A DNA stretch of 64,000 bases from WRGT01 sp964450405 (GTDB taxonomy: Bacteria; Spirochaetota; UBA4802; UBA5550). A model generated the notes under the pieces. That model made no database searches and was not told where the DNA came from. It saw only the letters and a program-made list of their open reading frames with translations. How positions within the stretch are numbered: position 1 is the stretch's first letter; each line of letters opens with the position of its first letter. Positions 49,969-59,959 of the stretch are shown here, in pieces. The stretch is from the NCBI GenBank assembly GCA_964450405.1, contig CAYVCQ010000001.1, positions 186,001 to 250,000 on the forward strand, read 5' to 3'. The translations under genes and the position numbers were made by a program.

Positions 49969-51840
49969 CTACTCAACAAGTGCGCCTGTAAATACAGCAT
50001 CGCTTGCCTTGATTGGTGCGCCTTCGTTGAACTTTATTGCTCTTGCTCTTCCGAAGAATTTAGGGAACTCTGATCCAAGATAGAACTGTGAAGAAAGAGT
50101 TTTTCCTGTGTAGAAAGCAGCTTCAGTGTTATCGTTAAGGATAGCATCTCTGTCAGCGCCTTTAGCATCACCAACAAGCTCTTTCATTTTAGGAATAGTG
50201 AGAGTCATAGACCAGATGTGTGTCCATGCCATTGCTATCATGTACATTGCTTCCTGAAGAGGAGTTGCATGCATAAAAAGGTTCAGGAATTTTCCTGTAG
50301 CCATCTGCTGCTTAAGCATTTCGATAAGCTCGTCAAGTTCCTTGAGTCCCTCTGTAAAGATATCAAGGTATTTGTCTTCAACTATACCTTTTGCTTTTGC
50401 TACAGATTCGTGCATTCTCTTTGTCATTGCTTTGTAGTTGAACTGGTCTTTATTCATGAGAATTTTTCTCATTGTAAGGTCCATAGACTGGATACCGTTT
50501 GTTCCTTCCCAGATAGCAAGGATTTTGGAATCGTTCATGTATCTTACAATTGGATAATCTTTACAGTATCCGTATCCGCCATATGTCTGCATAGCCATTG
50601 AAGTAATCTCAACACCCTTATCTGTACAACCGGCTTTACAGATTGGAGTAAGAATCTCAACAAGACCCTGCGCTTCAGCTTTTTCTGTTTCATCAGAAGA
50701 AGCATGCATAATGTCGATGTTTTTAAACAGGAAGTAGCAGAGAATTCTCTGTCCTTCAAGGTGAGATTTCATCCAGAGAAGCATTCTCTTAACATCGGGA
50801 TGCTTGCTTATAGTTACAAGAGGAGCATCAGGATTGAGCATCTGTGTTACATCAGCTCCCTGATATCTGTTTTTAGCATAAGTTACAGCGTGCATATATG
50901 CAGCAGATGCATTTCCCTGTCCCTGAACAGCAACACCGTTACGGGCGAAGTTCATCATCTGAAACATGATCTTCATACCCTGACGCTCCTGGCCCATTAG
51001 ATAACCTATACAATTGTTGTTATCGCCGAAAGCAAGCTGTGAAGTAGCCTGGCCGTGTATACCCATCTTGTGCTCAACACCTGAACATGTTACATCATTA
51101 AATGCGCCAACTGAACCGTCAGCATTCACAAGATATTTAGGTACGATAAAAATAGATATACCCTTTGTCCCTTTAGGGTCACCTTCAATTCTTGCAAGTA
51201 CAGGGTGAATCATATTTCCGTAATAGTCATTTTCACCAGAGGAGATGAATATTTTCTGTCCGGTAATTTTGTATGTTCCGTCAGGCTGCTTAACAGCTTT
51301 TGTCTTTAAATTTCCAACATCAGAACCAGCTTCAGGCTCTGTAAGACACATTGTTCCGCCCCACTCACCAGTCATGATTTTGTCTGCATACATTCTCTTC
51401 TGTGCTTCAGTAGCATGGGTGAATAACATTTCCATACAGCCATGTGAAAGTCCTGGATACATCCCCAGACAGTAGTTGGCAGCACATACAAACTCACTTG
51501 CAGCTGCACCGATAAGATTCGGCATACCCATACCGCCATCTTCAGCATGATCTGTAAGCCCCTGAAATCCAGCTGCATAATACTGGTCAAGCGCAGGTTT
51601 GAAAATTTCGGGAATTTTAACAGCTTTAGTGACCGGATCCCATTTAACGCCGATTTTGTCACCTTCCTCAGCTGTGGGGAAGAATACTTCAACCGCCATC
51701 TGCTCAGCAAGGTCTAGTGTTGCATCAAATGTGTCGTGATCGAAATCTGCGAAAACAGGGTACTGTGTCATCTTGTCAATTTCCAGAAGTTCAAAAATGA
51801 CAAATTTTACATCTCTTGTATCAACCAACGGATTAAGCAT
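49969..51840 (-). CDS. Acyl-CoA dehydrogenase (long form with C-terminal extension)
   Basis: The 623-residue protein has the three-domain acyl-CoA dehydrogenase fold: LTEPEAGSDVG (FAD loop), the ITGQKIFISSGEN strand, the MMNFARNGVAVQGQGNAS helix and the IWEGTNGIQSMDL motif with the catalytic Glu. It has an extra N-terminal segment and a C-terminal domain of about 120 residues, as in the DmdC/FadE5-like group. It oxidises an acyl-CoA at the alpha-beta position, passing electrons to ETF. The start ATG 51840 is set by a perfect AGGAGG site; the frame begins five codons earlier. No other beta-oxidation gene is adjacent. Confidence 0.9.
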   Translation of the reverse strand: MLNPLVDTRDVKFVIFELLEIDKMTQYPVFADFDHDTFDATLDLAEQMAVEVFFPTAEEGDKIGVKWDPVTKAVKIPEIFKPALDQYYAAGFQGLTDHAEDGGMGMPNLIGAAASEFVCAANYCLGMYPGLSHGCMEMLFTHATEAQKRMYADKIMTGEWGGTMCLTEPEAGSDVGNLKTKAVKQPDGTYKITGQKIFISSGENDYYGNMIHPVLARIEGDPKGTKGISIFIVPKYLVNADGSVGAFNDVTCSGVEHKMGIHGQATSQLAFGDNNNCIGYLMGQERQGMKIMFQMMNFARNGVAVQGQGNASAAYMHAVTYAKNRYQGADVTQMLNPDAPLVTISKHPDVKRMLLWMKSHLEGQRILCYFLFKNIDIMHASSDETEKAEAQGLVEILTPICKAGCTDKGVEITSMAMQTYGGYGYCKDYPIVRYMNDSKILAIWEGTNGIQSMDLTMRKILMNKDQFNYKAMTKRMHESVAKAKGIVEDKYLDIFTEGLKELDELIEMLKQQMATGKFLNLFMHATPLQEAMYMIAMAWTHIWSMTLTIPKMKELVGDAKGADRDAILNDNTEAAFYTGKTLSSQFYLGSEFPKFFGRARAIKFNEGAPIKASDAVFTGALVE

Positions 51841-52545
51841 ATAAGCCTCCTTCATGATTTATATCTATTTAGCAGGGGAACAAGACTACTTTAAAACAGA
51901 TGAAATCACACAAAACTGCAGTAATCGCATCGTAAATCTTATCCGCCATAAGATCAATGTTAAGAGTGACTTTGTTTACAGACTTATTTATATATTTTTT
52001 GTATTTACACGGCTAAAGGCGGCAATCCTTTAAAACAGCCCTGCAAGTGTGTTTTTAGACTAAAAAAAATGAAATTCTACAATGTTAAACGGGATGCAGC
52101 CTCTTAAAAAACCCCGGAAACCTTTATTAAAGAATTCATAGAAGTGTACTTTTAAAATGTCAATAAAATTTGCTGTTTTTATTAAATATAGTAGTAAAAA
52201 TTGTCAAAATTCACGGTTTTGTTAAAGATTTTGCCTGAAAGTTACTATATGATCTTCGATATTTACATCATTTTCAATACTCTCTATGTCCGAACCATGA
52301 TTAGCCTGATTTATGGATTAACATGACGATCTGCTTTTAAATCTTTCTTCAATCATGAAAATCATTTAATCCTGAATTCATTGTTCAGACAATTTTAACA
52401 CTATGTTTTAACAAAAACCACAAATGATCAATTATCACATTTATTTAAACTGTATCTGCACAATTTTTATCTTGCACCTCTCATTGCAGATTCAAATAAT
52501 GCAAAACATCATGACAGCAATTTTAAAGATAAGGGCAGCTGAACA
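51841..52545. other. Intergenic region between divergent genes
   Basis: The 705 bases separate the acyl-CoA dehydrogenase gene and the radical SAM gene, and should hold both promoters. The only structure seen is the diverged element at 52288-52390. The rest is AT-rich, without an ORF or RNA I can support. Confidence 0.45.
52288..52390. repeat. Diverged second copy of the GTCTGAACC element
   Basis: The start GTCCGAACCATGATT and the end TTCATTGTTCAGAC match the ends of the 104-bp element at 49732-49835. Inside are AATCATGAAAATCATTTAAT and related words. The length (103) is nearly the same. The homology is visible but weak in the middle. Confidence 0.5.
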
Positions 52546-53466
52546 ATGGAAGAACCTGTAATACAGAATTTTTACTCTGGAAGAAAAATTATTGCCGATC
52601 ACCCTTTCGGTTTATTCAACATAGAGCTGACTAACCGGTGCCCGATGAAATGTGTCATGTGTCCGCGCACTTACCACATGACAAGAACTCAGGGTTTCAT
52701 GGACATTGATCTCTTCAAAAAAATAATTGATGAACTCGCTGAAGTTAATCCGGATTTTAATCATGACCGCGTTGTATGGCTGCATCACTTCGGAGAGAGC
52801 CTGCTTCATCCTCAGTTTGATTCTTTCATCCGTTACGCTGCAGAGAAAAATGTCCGCACAGGACTTTCTGTTAATCCGATGATATTGAATGAGAAAATTT
52901 CAAAACTCCTTCTGTCTTCCGGTCTGCATATCCTATACCTCTCGCTAGACGGACATAACAATGAGTCATTTGCAAAAATCCGCGGTGTAGAAAATATGTA
53001 TGAAATCTCCCGGACTAATATGATAAGTTTTCTGAATATGAAAAAAGATAATCCCTGCGAAATGAAAATAATTCTATCAATGATAGATTTTTCGCTTAAT
53101 GACGAGAGTATTGCTGCAGTTAAGAATGAGTGGGAATCACACGATCAGATTGACGGCTTTCTTATGAAAACATATACTACCTGGGATGGTGCTGTTCCGG
53201 AGATAGAAGCATTTGCTCCTGAACCTGCAGCGAATAATCGAAAGGTTACATGTTCATTCCCCTGGGTGAATATGACTGTAACATGGGATGGTGATGTGGT
53301 TCCATGCTGTTTCGATTATAACAAAAAACTTGTTCTTGGGAATGCGTTGACTCAGACGCTGGATTACATATGGAATGATGCTCCGATGCGCAACTTAAGG
53401 AGGGAATTCATTGAAGACAGAGTTTCTAATCCTTTATGCAAAAACTGCAGAGAGCTCCGTGCCTGA
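52546..53466 (+). CDS. Radical SAM protein with SPASM-like C-terminus
   Basis: The 306-residue protein has the radical SAM cluster motif CPMKCVMC (Cys near residues 30-37) after the IELTNR strand, a WLHHFGES glycine-rich loop, and a C-terminal Cys-rich region (TCSFPW, VPCCFDYN, LCKNC) like a SPASM domain with auxiliary clusters. Such enzymes often modify peptides, sugars or cofactors. The ends of this gene and the exosortase gene converge with 36 bases between. No small peptide precursor is adjacent on the same strand, so the substrate is open. Confidence 0.82.
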   Translation: MEEPVIQNFYSGRKIIADHPFGLFNIELTNRCPMKCVMCPRTYHMTRTQGFMDIDLFKKIIDELAEVNPDFNHDRVVWLHHFGESLLHPQFDSFIRYAAEKNVRTGLSVNPMILNEKISKLLLSSGLHILYLSLDGHNNESFAKIRGVENMYEISRTNMISFLNMKKDNPCEMKIILSMIDFSLNDESIAAVKNEWESHDQIDGFLMKTYTTWDGAVPEIEAFAPEPAANNRKVTCSFPWVNMTVTWDGDVVPCCFDYNKKLVLGNALTQTLDYIWNDAPMRNLRREFIEDRVSNPLCKNCRELRA

Positions 53467-53502
53467 CCGGACGAATCTTTGCAGGAATACAAAATCAGTG
53501 GT

Positions 53503-55002
53503 TCAGATTTTTAAAATCACCGGAATTTCCTGTTCAGCAAACTCGCGTAGCAGAATCTCCCCTTTCTCAACATTACCCGGATCAACAATTCTTGATAAAC
53601 GGATCATGCTGCAGTTCATTTTTCTTTCTAACTCAGTAATCATTTTAAACTGCAGTTCTAAATAACTACTCAACTCCACTCCATTAAATTTGTACCAGTA
53701 ATATACAAGCAAACCCTTATCTCCGCGCACAAACAGCATCCTGGTTATCTGTCTATCTACGTTCTGCAGAGTAATTATATTCTTTTCAATAAGATTATAT
53801 CCCTCCCCCATGAGACACAATTCGGGTCTATGAAGAAAAGGTTTACGACTCCCCTTGTCATGAATAAAATAGAGGAAAACACTTCCATCTCCGGGAGTAA
53901 TATTTTTTTTAAAGTATTCACGCATCAGAATATCATCTGTCTGCAGCATTGAGTAATAAAACACTTCAAGTTTCTCATCACGCGATTTCCACACTGAAGT
54001 CTCTGCAGCTATATTATTTATAACAAGCGGATATTTCTCTTTCTCTCCTGAATTATTAAATTTAACAGCTGATGATCCGATTACCAGGATTGTCATAATT
54101 ACCAAAAGAGGTATCAGATTTATTTTTTCAGCAGTAAATATCGAAACATACATCCCCTTATCATTTTTTATATTTTTAAAATCAGGTAATTCATTGAAAA
54201 GCATAATTGAAATAAAAATTAAAATAAAGACTATAACACCTATCGCGCCGTGGAAATCCTCCAGAGCAAATTTTCCATATCCATTAACTGTCAGAATCGA
54301 TACAATTACTATTCTTAAAATATTAGCTAGAATTGCCGCAGGGATTGAAATTATATAATCCAATGCTGTAATAATTCTTCTCTTTTGAAAAAGTGCAATA
54401 AACCAGAGGAGAGTGACCATGCCGAATATATTTTCCATTCCGCTGCATGCCGGAGTTACCTCAATTAAATAATTATTTATTTCCAATGTACTTCCGTAAA
54501 GACTGGTGGAGGGATATATTATCGAAATAAAATATCCGGAAATGCTTGCCGTTGCGAGTTTCAAACTTAGAGTAATATAATCGAGTATAAATGAGGGTAG
54601 CGGAATGGCGAGAAGAAGAAATAAAAAAAGCGGCAAATTACGATGAACAAATTTTTTACCCAGAATGAGGAAGGACATCCCAAGAATGAAAAGATATAAC
54701 GCAAAGAATTGAAAAGCCAGTATTGAAATTAATTGCCCCGATATTTCTGCACAAATCGCGCCTGCTATAAAAAGATACCCCATAAACAGGGAATTTGCCA
54801 TATCTATTTTTGGTAATATTGACCTTCTTATTAAAATCCAGAAAAAGATAATAAAAACGAAAGGCCCCTGTGAATAGTATGCTCCGGAAGTAAACCAGCG
54901 GGAGACAAGTTCATTCAGTGTACTTTTAAAAAAAATGATGAAAAGAATTAATAGCAAGGCATATACAACCCACGCCTTGCTATCCTTTCTAAAAAAAACC
55001 AT
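53503..55002 (-). CDS. Exosortase with C-terminal EpsI-like domain
   Basis: The 499-residue protein has an exosortase membrane domain (about 8 helices, residues 10-270) with the catalytic triad in the family order: Cys186 in TPACSGMEN, Arg230 in ANILRIVIV and His251 in EDFHGAIG. It is followed by an EpsI-type domain with the HRPELCLMGEGY motif. Exosortases cleave PEP-CTERM proteins and attach them to the surface. The gene follows a 66-residue PEP-CTERM protein gene by 38 bases, so the two form one unit. The subtype is not clear to me. Confidence 0.85.
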   Translation of the reverse strand: MVFFRKDSKAWVVYALLLILFIIFFKSTLNELVSRWFTSGAYYSQGPFVFIIFFWILIRRSILPKIDMANSLFMGYLFIAGAICAEISGQLISILAFQFFALYLFILGMSFLILGKKFVHRNLPLFLFLLLAIPLPSFILDYITLSLKLATASISGYFISIIYPSTSLYGSTLEINNYLIEVTPACSGMENIFGMVTLLWFIALFQKRRIITALDYIISIPAAILANILRIVIVSILTVNGYGKFALEDFHGAIGVIVFILIFISIMLFNELPDFKNIKNDKGMYVSIFTAEKINLIPLLVIMTILVIGSSAVKFNNSGEKEKYPLVINNIAAETSVWKSRDEKLEVFYYSMLQTDDILMREYFKKNITPGDGSVFLYFIHDKGSRKPFLHRPELCLMGEGYNLIEKNIITLQNVDRQITRMLFVRGDKGLLVYYWYKFNGVELSSYLELQFKMITELERKMNCSMIRLSRIVDPGNVEKGEILLREFAEQEIPVILKI

Positions 55003-55040
55003 TTAATTTTGTACTAACCGGATACTCCAAACAATAGTTA

Positions 55041-55241
55041 TTAACGATCTTTAAATTTTTTTAGAGCAAAAGCAGCTCCAGCTCCGCCAAGGATAAGGAG
55101 TATTGTTGCCGGTTCGGGTGTTCCTCCTCCACCATGATGACTTCCATTTCCCTGATTGCCGCCAGGAGTCTGCCCCATACTGAATGCTGACATAGTACAG
55201 ATGAATATAAATAGAAGTGAAAATAATACTTTCGCTTTCAT
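55041..55241 (-). CDS. Small PEP-CTERM protein
   Basis: This protein of 66 residues consists of a signal peptide (residues 1-21), a short Gly/His/Asn-rich linker (about 22-40) and a complete PEP-CTERM sorting signal: TPEPATILLILGG, a hydrophobic helix, and a basic KKFKDR end. After both processing events only about 20 residues of linker would remain. It is the first gene of the pair with the exosortase and is probably its dedicated substrate. The His and Gly in the linker might bind metal or carry glycan. It is too small for a structural domain. Confidence 0.85.
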   Translation of the reverse strand: MKAKVLFSLLFIFICTMSAFSMGQTPGGNQGNGSHHGGGGTPEPATILLILGGAGAAFALKKFKDR

Positions 55242-55593
55242 AAAAACCTCTTATTTTTTAAAAAAGATGCTTCTAATCATATAAAATCTAATAAAAAATA
55301 AATCAAGCACTATTACAGTAAGTCTGAAAATTTACTAATAAAGAGAATTTTCAGTTAATTATTCAAGATCCAGTGAAACTCAATGCAACCTGAAAGTCCC
55401 TGTTTGCCGCAATGATACCTCTTTTTTGCTGGCATTTATGACCGATAGTTCTAAGTGAACGCCCATTTATTACTTTACTTTTATCTATTTTAAATTTTAA
55501 GTGTTTTTTCTGTTAATTCATTCCATTTTAATGATTTAACTTAACATGATAATTATTCCGGTTATTTATCCTGAATTAAATTTTGAGGAAAAA
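55242..55593. other. Divergent promoter region of the PEP-CTERM and beta-helix genes
   Basis: This 352-base AT-rich stretch must hold the promoters for both divergent units, but no clear motif or repeat is seen. The frame of the beta-helix gene extends to 55546 but the ribosome site fixes its start at 55594. Confidence 0.4.
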
Positions 55594-57408
55594 ATGAAGA
55601 CGTGTTCACAAAGTATAAAGATTTTTACACTGGCATCATTAGTACTATCAATATCGCTCGTCCTGTTTAACTGCAGCGCCGGGAGTAAAGGTGATCCGAC
55701 TCCCGGAGAGAACATCTCTATATATATTGATCCATCAGTTTCCACCACAGGGGACGGCAGTATTGATAAACCTTACAAATACTGGTCTGAAGTTACATTT
55801 CAGGCCGGATATAATTATATGCAGAAAAGAGGAACCATTGCCCGGGAGGAAGTTATCATTGATGCTTCCGGTACTTCTGCAAATCCCATGATCATTGGCG
55901 CCTACGGCACAGGAGCTGATCCGATCATCCAGGGGTCAGAGCTTGAAACAGGCTGGACACTCACTGGCGGAAATATTTATACAAAAACTTTTACCGGCAC
56001 ACATGTTTCCGGCATGGTTGCGGAAGATGGCACAGTATTAAAATTTTTAAAATGGAATAGTAATTACACTACTACCTTTTCAGGCGCAACCGCAGGATCG
56101 TTCTCCATAGATCACACAGTTACACCTAACGTTATTTATGTATGGTGTACAGGCGGAGCTGATCCGAATACCCGCCAGATGGAGGTCAGCAGAAGATCCC
56201 GTTGTATTTTAGTTGAAGCGGTAAGCAATATAACAATTCAAAATGTGAAGATACAATATGCAAGCCTTCTTGGTATTGATATAGTCGCATGCGGCATTTC
56301 AAGCACCTGCGCAAGTGGAGCTTCTGCAGGCAATATCATAATCAAAAACTGTACAGTAACTAAATGCGGCGGAGTATGGTTTGATGCACCATATAACTAT
56401 CATCTGGGCAATGGTATTCAATTTGCTAACGGTGTATCAAACTGCCGTGTTGAGAACTGCGCAATATCAGATATTTTTGATTCAGGATTTACTCCGCAGG
56501 TTTATTCAAATGGACAGAACATGTCTGGAATCTCAATATACAACACAACAATAGAAAGATGCGGCTTTGCCGGTGTGGAGATAGCAGCACTTGATAACCT
56601 GGGGACAACCGGTTCAATAAGCAACGTAACAGTAGAAAAAGTTAATGTTTCAAGTTCCGGAAAAGGATGGAGCGGAGACAGAAGCAATGAATACCCGGAA
56701 ATGCAGGGTATTGGGATAAAAATACATGCAGATACCGGATCAACTCTCACAAATGTCAAAGTTGAGCAATCATCAGTTACAGACTGCAAAGGACATGCAG
56801 TGTGGCTCTATGGATATACCGGAACAGTTACTATTAACCGCACAAAAATTTTCAACAATGACGGAAATGGTATTGCTGCTATGGATATACGATCAGGTCT
56901 CTCATTAAAACTGATTCTGACATCATCATTGATTTACAATAATCCCGTTGGACTACATTTCAATGTTCTCCATAGCCAGGGATATTCTCTCTACAACAAT
57001 ACTTTTTACAACAACAACATAGGACTTTCACTGCATAACACCAACGGTACTGCCAGAATTAAAAATAATATCTTCAGTGATTCCGCAAATGTTCATCTGT
57101 ACTGCCCTACTCCCGGTTCTGATATAGCATTCGACTATAACAGCTACAAAGCCGGAGGAAATTTCATGTCATACAATGGAACCACTTATGCTGATCTTTC
57201 GGCATTTATAAGCGGAACCGGTACCATTTACGAAGCTAACGGTATACAGAACAATCCTGTTTTCACGAATGCAGCTTCCGGTGATTTCTCACTTCAATCA
57301 TCGTCGCTATGCAGAGGCGAAGGAGATTCGGGAGTTAATGTTACCCTAGATTATGCAGGAAACTCCTTTAAAAATCCTCCATCAATCGGAGCTTACGAGT
57401 ATTATTAA
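55594..57408 (+). CDS. Right-handed beta-helix lipoprotein (PbH1-repeat)
   Basis: The 604-residue protein has a lipoprotein signal peptide with lipobox LFNC (Cys near residue 27) and a spacer (GDPTPGENI), then a long domain of about 25-residue repeats full of N, G, I and V (VSNITIQNV, GNIIIKNCTV, NCRVENCAI, SGISIYNTTI, and so on), the pattern of parallel beta-helix proteins. It ends in SIGAYEYY, a common end in this group. These bind or cleave polysaccharides, such as pectate or alginate lyases and epimerases. No catalytic residues can be named. The start ATG 55594 has GAGGAAA upstream. It may be surface or periplasmic. Confidence 0.75.
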   Translation: MKTCSQSIKIFTLASLVLSISLVLFNCSAGSKGDPTPGENISIYIDPSVSTTGDGSIDKPYKYWSEVTFQAGYNYMQKRGTIAREEVIIDASGTSANPMIIGAYGTGADPIIQGSELETGWTLTGGNIYTKTFTGTHVSGMVAEDGTVLKFLKWNSNYTTTFSGATAGSFSIDHTVTPNVIYVWCTGGADPNTRQMEVSRRSRCILVEAVSNITIQNVKIQYASLLGIDIVACGISSTCASGASAGNIIIKNCTVTKCGGVWFDAPYNYHLGNGIQFANGVSNCRVENCAISDIFDSGFTPQVYSNGQNMSGISIYNTTIERCGFAGVEIAALDNLGTTGSISNVTVEKVNVSSSGKGWSGDRSNEYPEMQGIGIKIHADTGSTLTNVKVEQSSVTDCKGHAVWLYGYTGTVTINRTKIFNNDGNGIAAMDIRSGLSLKLILTSSLIYNNPVGLHFNVLHSQGYSLYNNTFYNNNIGLSLHNTNGTARIKNNIFSDSANVHLYCPTPGSDIAFDYNSYKAGGNFMSYNGTTYADLSAFISGTGTIYEANGIQNNPVFTNAASGDFSLQSSSLCRGEGDSGVNVTLDYAGNSFKNPPSIGAYEYY

Positions 57409-57439
57409 CTGAAAAAAGTATCGCCGCAGCCGTGCGACT

Positions 57440-57600
57440 CTGCACTCTGCGGCGTCAGGGTATATTTGCAAAAACAGTAACAATAAAAGGGGTCGAGGGG
57501 TGAAACCCCCGCGGCTTTTGGTTACTTTGGGCCGATCCAAAGTAACGAGAAAAATCTAAAAAACAAAGGAAGACCAGTGGGGCTCGGCTGCCCCCATTGC
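57440..57600. repeat. GC-rich intergenic repeats downstream of the beta-helix gene
   Basis: Several short inverted words lie here: GGTTACTTTGG and its complement CCAAAGTAACG (57518-57548), CGAGGGGTGAAACCCCCGCG, and GGGGCTCGGCTGCCCC. These are short palindromes of the dispersed type. No T-run terminator is seen. The stretch is 195 bases in all and contains no gene. Confidence 0.5.
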
Positions 57601-57603
57601 AAC

Positions 57604-58611
57604 TTAAATTTTATACCTCTTCATAATCTCTTCCGGACTCGAAAGAACTCTTCTTCCGTAAAATTCAAGCGCCTTATCGCATCTGTTAGTAATAATCCAG
57701 TCAACACCAAAGTGTGTAAGAACTTTGAATTGCAGATCCTGATCAATGGTGTACATGATAACAAGCAATCCCTTTCTATGTGCGCCTCCGATATTCCATG
57801 GATATCCAAGATACCCTGATGGTCCAATCTCTGACTCCATCGACACTGCATCATCGAGCAGACCGGACCAGCCCCTCTCATCCCATGTTGTATCTTTATC
57901 TTTTTTCTCAGATACAAGATAATTCCTTTTGATGAACGGAGCAAGTTCCCAGCATTTTGCTAGAGATTTTTTATCAAAGCCCTGAATCACATCCGGTTTA
58001 ATAATAACAGCTTTCGGATTCTGTGTTCGTCCTTTTCTGATCATCAAATCGATAACTTCTTTTTCAATGCCGGGATATAATTTCGGATTTTTGAACTCAA
58101 TCAGTAATCCTGGATTCGGACCGTTACCCCCGGCAGAATCGATATATTCTTCAAATGTGCAGATTTTTATTTCTTTGAAAGATTTTCTGGCACGATCGGG
58201 ATTTTTTGTATTAAACCATGATCCGGAATCGAGCTGCATCAGCTCCTTATAGGTAAATGACCCGATTGGATCTTTTTCACGGCCAGGAAAAATTACTGAA
58301 GCATTGGTTGTACGCTCCGGTGTTGCGTCATGAAAGATGATAAGTTTTCCATCTTTCGTTCTCTGGACATCGCATTCAAGATAATCCGCGCCGAGTTCTC
58401 TGGCGATTACAAATGCAGGCAGAGTGTTCTCCGGAGCATAGTACGACGCTCCCCTATGTGCTGCAACTGCATGCCATGGTAATCCTTTTTTAGCAGCAAT
58501 TTCTTTCCCTGCCGATGAAGGGCTGATAACATAAAAAGATATAAATCCAACTATGCCTATTACTATCACTGAACTGATCAGAATTCCTGCTATTTTAAAT
58601 ATTTTTTTCAT
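57604..58611 (-). CDS. Glycerophosphodiester phosphodiesterase
   Basis: The 335-residue protein has an N-terminal membrane helix (about 6-26) and the GDPD barrel with AHRGASYYAPENTLPAF, the LECDVQRTKDG metal-binding strand and FHDATPERTT. These hold the catalytic His pair and metal ligands. It cleaves glycerophosphodiesters to glycerol 3-phosphate and an alcohol, on the outside of the inner membrane judging by the anchor. The start at ATG 58611 has AGGAG at the right distance, whereas ATG 58617 is too close to it. Monocistronic. Confidence 0.87.
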   Translation of the reverse strand: MKKIFKIAGILISSVIVIGIVGFISFYVISPSSAGKEIAAKKGLPWHAVAAHRGASYYAPENTLPAFVIARELGADYLECDVQRTKDGKLIIFHDATPERTTNASVIFPGREKDPIGSFTYKELMQLDSGSWFNTKNPDRARKSFKEIKICTFEEYIDSAGGNGPNPGLLIEFKNPKLYPGIEKEVIDLMIRKGRTQNPKAVIIKPDVIQGFDKKSLAKCWELAPFIKRNYLVSEKKDKDTTWDERGWSGLLDDAVSMESEIGPSGYLGYPWNIGGAHRKGLLVIMYTIDQDLQFKVLTHFGVDWIITNRCDKALEFYGRRVLSSPEEIMKRYKI

Positions 58612-58858
58612 ACTCATCTCCTGTCTAAAAAATGTTTTTTAAAATAAATAATGATATGTTAAATTCACAAAAAATCGGAAGTCATTATTCCTTCCTCCAT
58701 GCCGAAGGAATTTAAGGGTATATTTCACCACCAGAATTTTATGTTGATACCGGATGTAACATTGGAACTATGTTAACCTGCTTGACACAAAATAATATAT
58801 ATAACTAACTTAATCAAATTTTTTTAAACGTATTAAACTATAAAACACCGGATATTGA

Positions 58859-59863
58859 ATGAGAAAAAGAATACTCATTATTGGCGCAGTCTACTCTCTG
58901 CTCATCGGGATTCTCTGCTGGTATATTCTGTCACCAGAAAATGCCGAATGGCTGCGAGTAGAAACACCCTCTGGTGCCCTGCAGAATCATCAACTCAATT
59001 TACGGATAACGCTCACAAAACCTGAACCTGGAATGTATCTAAGCGTTGATCTCCACTGGATGACAAATGAAAAAGTGACACATGGATATCTTACCGGCAT
59101 CAAGCCGATTAAAATTAAAAAAGATAAAACTGTCTATGATATTTCAATTACATTCAAAGCTGAAGGGAATGCCCGATTCATTTTCCCCGTTGTATTCCTC
59201 TCCCGTGACGGCTCCTGGATCACGCACACCAAGGCAGCGGAATCTGAACCTATCCCCCTTCTGAGATCAAATTTAGAAGCCTCCTTTTCACCATTGGAAA
59301 CGAAGAGAACTAATGATATTACAAAACCGAAGGCCGCAGTGTATACGGAGTCTGCCCCGTTAAGATTCGTCGTTGCAGGTTTATGGCTTGCCGTAGCCTT
59401 AATTACAATTTCCATGAGGAAACATCTTAACATAAAAATGATCACCACGGCTGCAGTGATAACCGCTCTTTGGGAGGCATGCAACACCAGCAGTTTATCT
59501 GGAAATGCACTTCGCTACATCGCCTGGTTCATAAAAGCATACAACGACAGACGTGAACCTCAGCAGATTAGCACAATTCTGATATTTATTTCTTTTGCGC
59601 TGATTTCATTTTTTTTGGTTTATGCACTATACAAAAAAGGTACAATGATAATATGGTTATCCTTTCTGGTATTCTGGTCGGTTTCACTTCTTCGAATTTT
59701 ATCTCTTCATGAAGTCGACACTCTTTTTTCAAAAACAATCGCACAACTTCCTATTGGACAGCTGATTAGACTTGCAGCTTCCTTTTTATGCCTTGCCGCA
59801 ATTTTAATAAAAGTCTTTGTATCCGCCCACCGGAAACAGAACAGCTCTGCTCAATGTCTATAA
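58859..59863 (+). CDS. Uncharacterised membrane protein upstream of creBCD
   Basis: The 334-residue protein has an N-terminal signal/anchor helix (residues 5-24), an extracytoplasmic domain of about 130 residues with beta-rich sequence, and four or five membrane helices (from about 165 to the end). I recognise no family. The gene ends 96 bases before creB and is in the same direction, so it may belong to the same regulon, perhaps as an envelope sensor. CreD, another membrane protein of the system, has a similar mixed layout but no visible homology. Confidence 0.6.
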   Translation: MRKRILIIGAVYSLLIGILCWYILSPENAEWLRVETPSGALQNHQLNLRITLTKPEPGMYLSVDLHWMTNEKVTHGYLTGIKPIKIKKDKTVYDISITFKAEGNARFIFPVVFLSRDGSWITHTKAAESEPIPLLRSNLEASFSPLETKRTNDITKPKAAVYTESAPLRFVVAGLWLAVALITISMRKHLNIKMITTAAVITALWEACNTSSLSGNALRYIAWFIKAYNDRREPQQISTILIFISFALISFFLVYALYKKGTMIIWLSFLVFWSVSLLRILSLHEVDTLFSKTIAQLPIGQLIRLAASFLCLAAILIKVFVSAHRKQNSSAQCL

Positions 59864-59959
59864 TATGTAGAGCTGATCTCCACAGCAGAGCCTCTCGGAC
59901 AAATCCTGTATCCCTTCATTTCTTCTTGACACATAAATTAAAACCTGTAATCTTATTTT

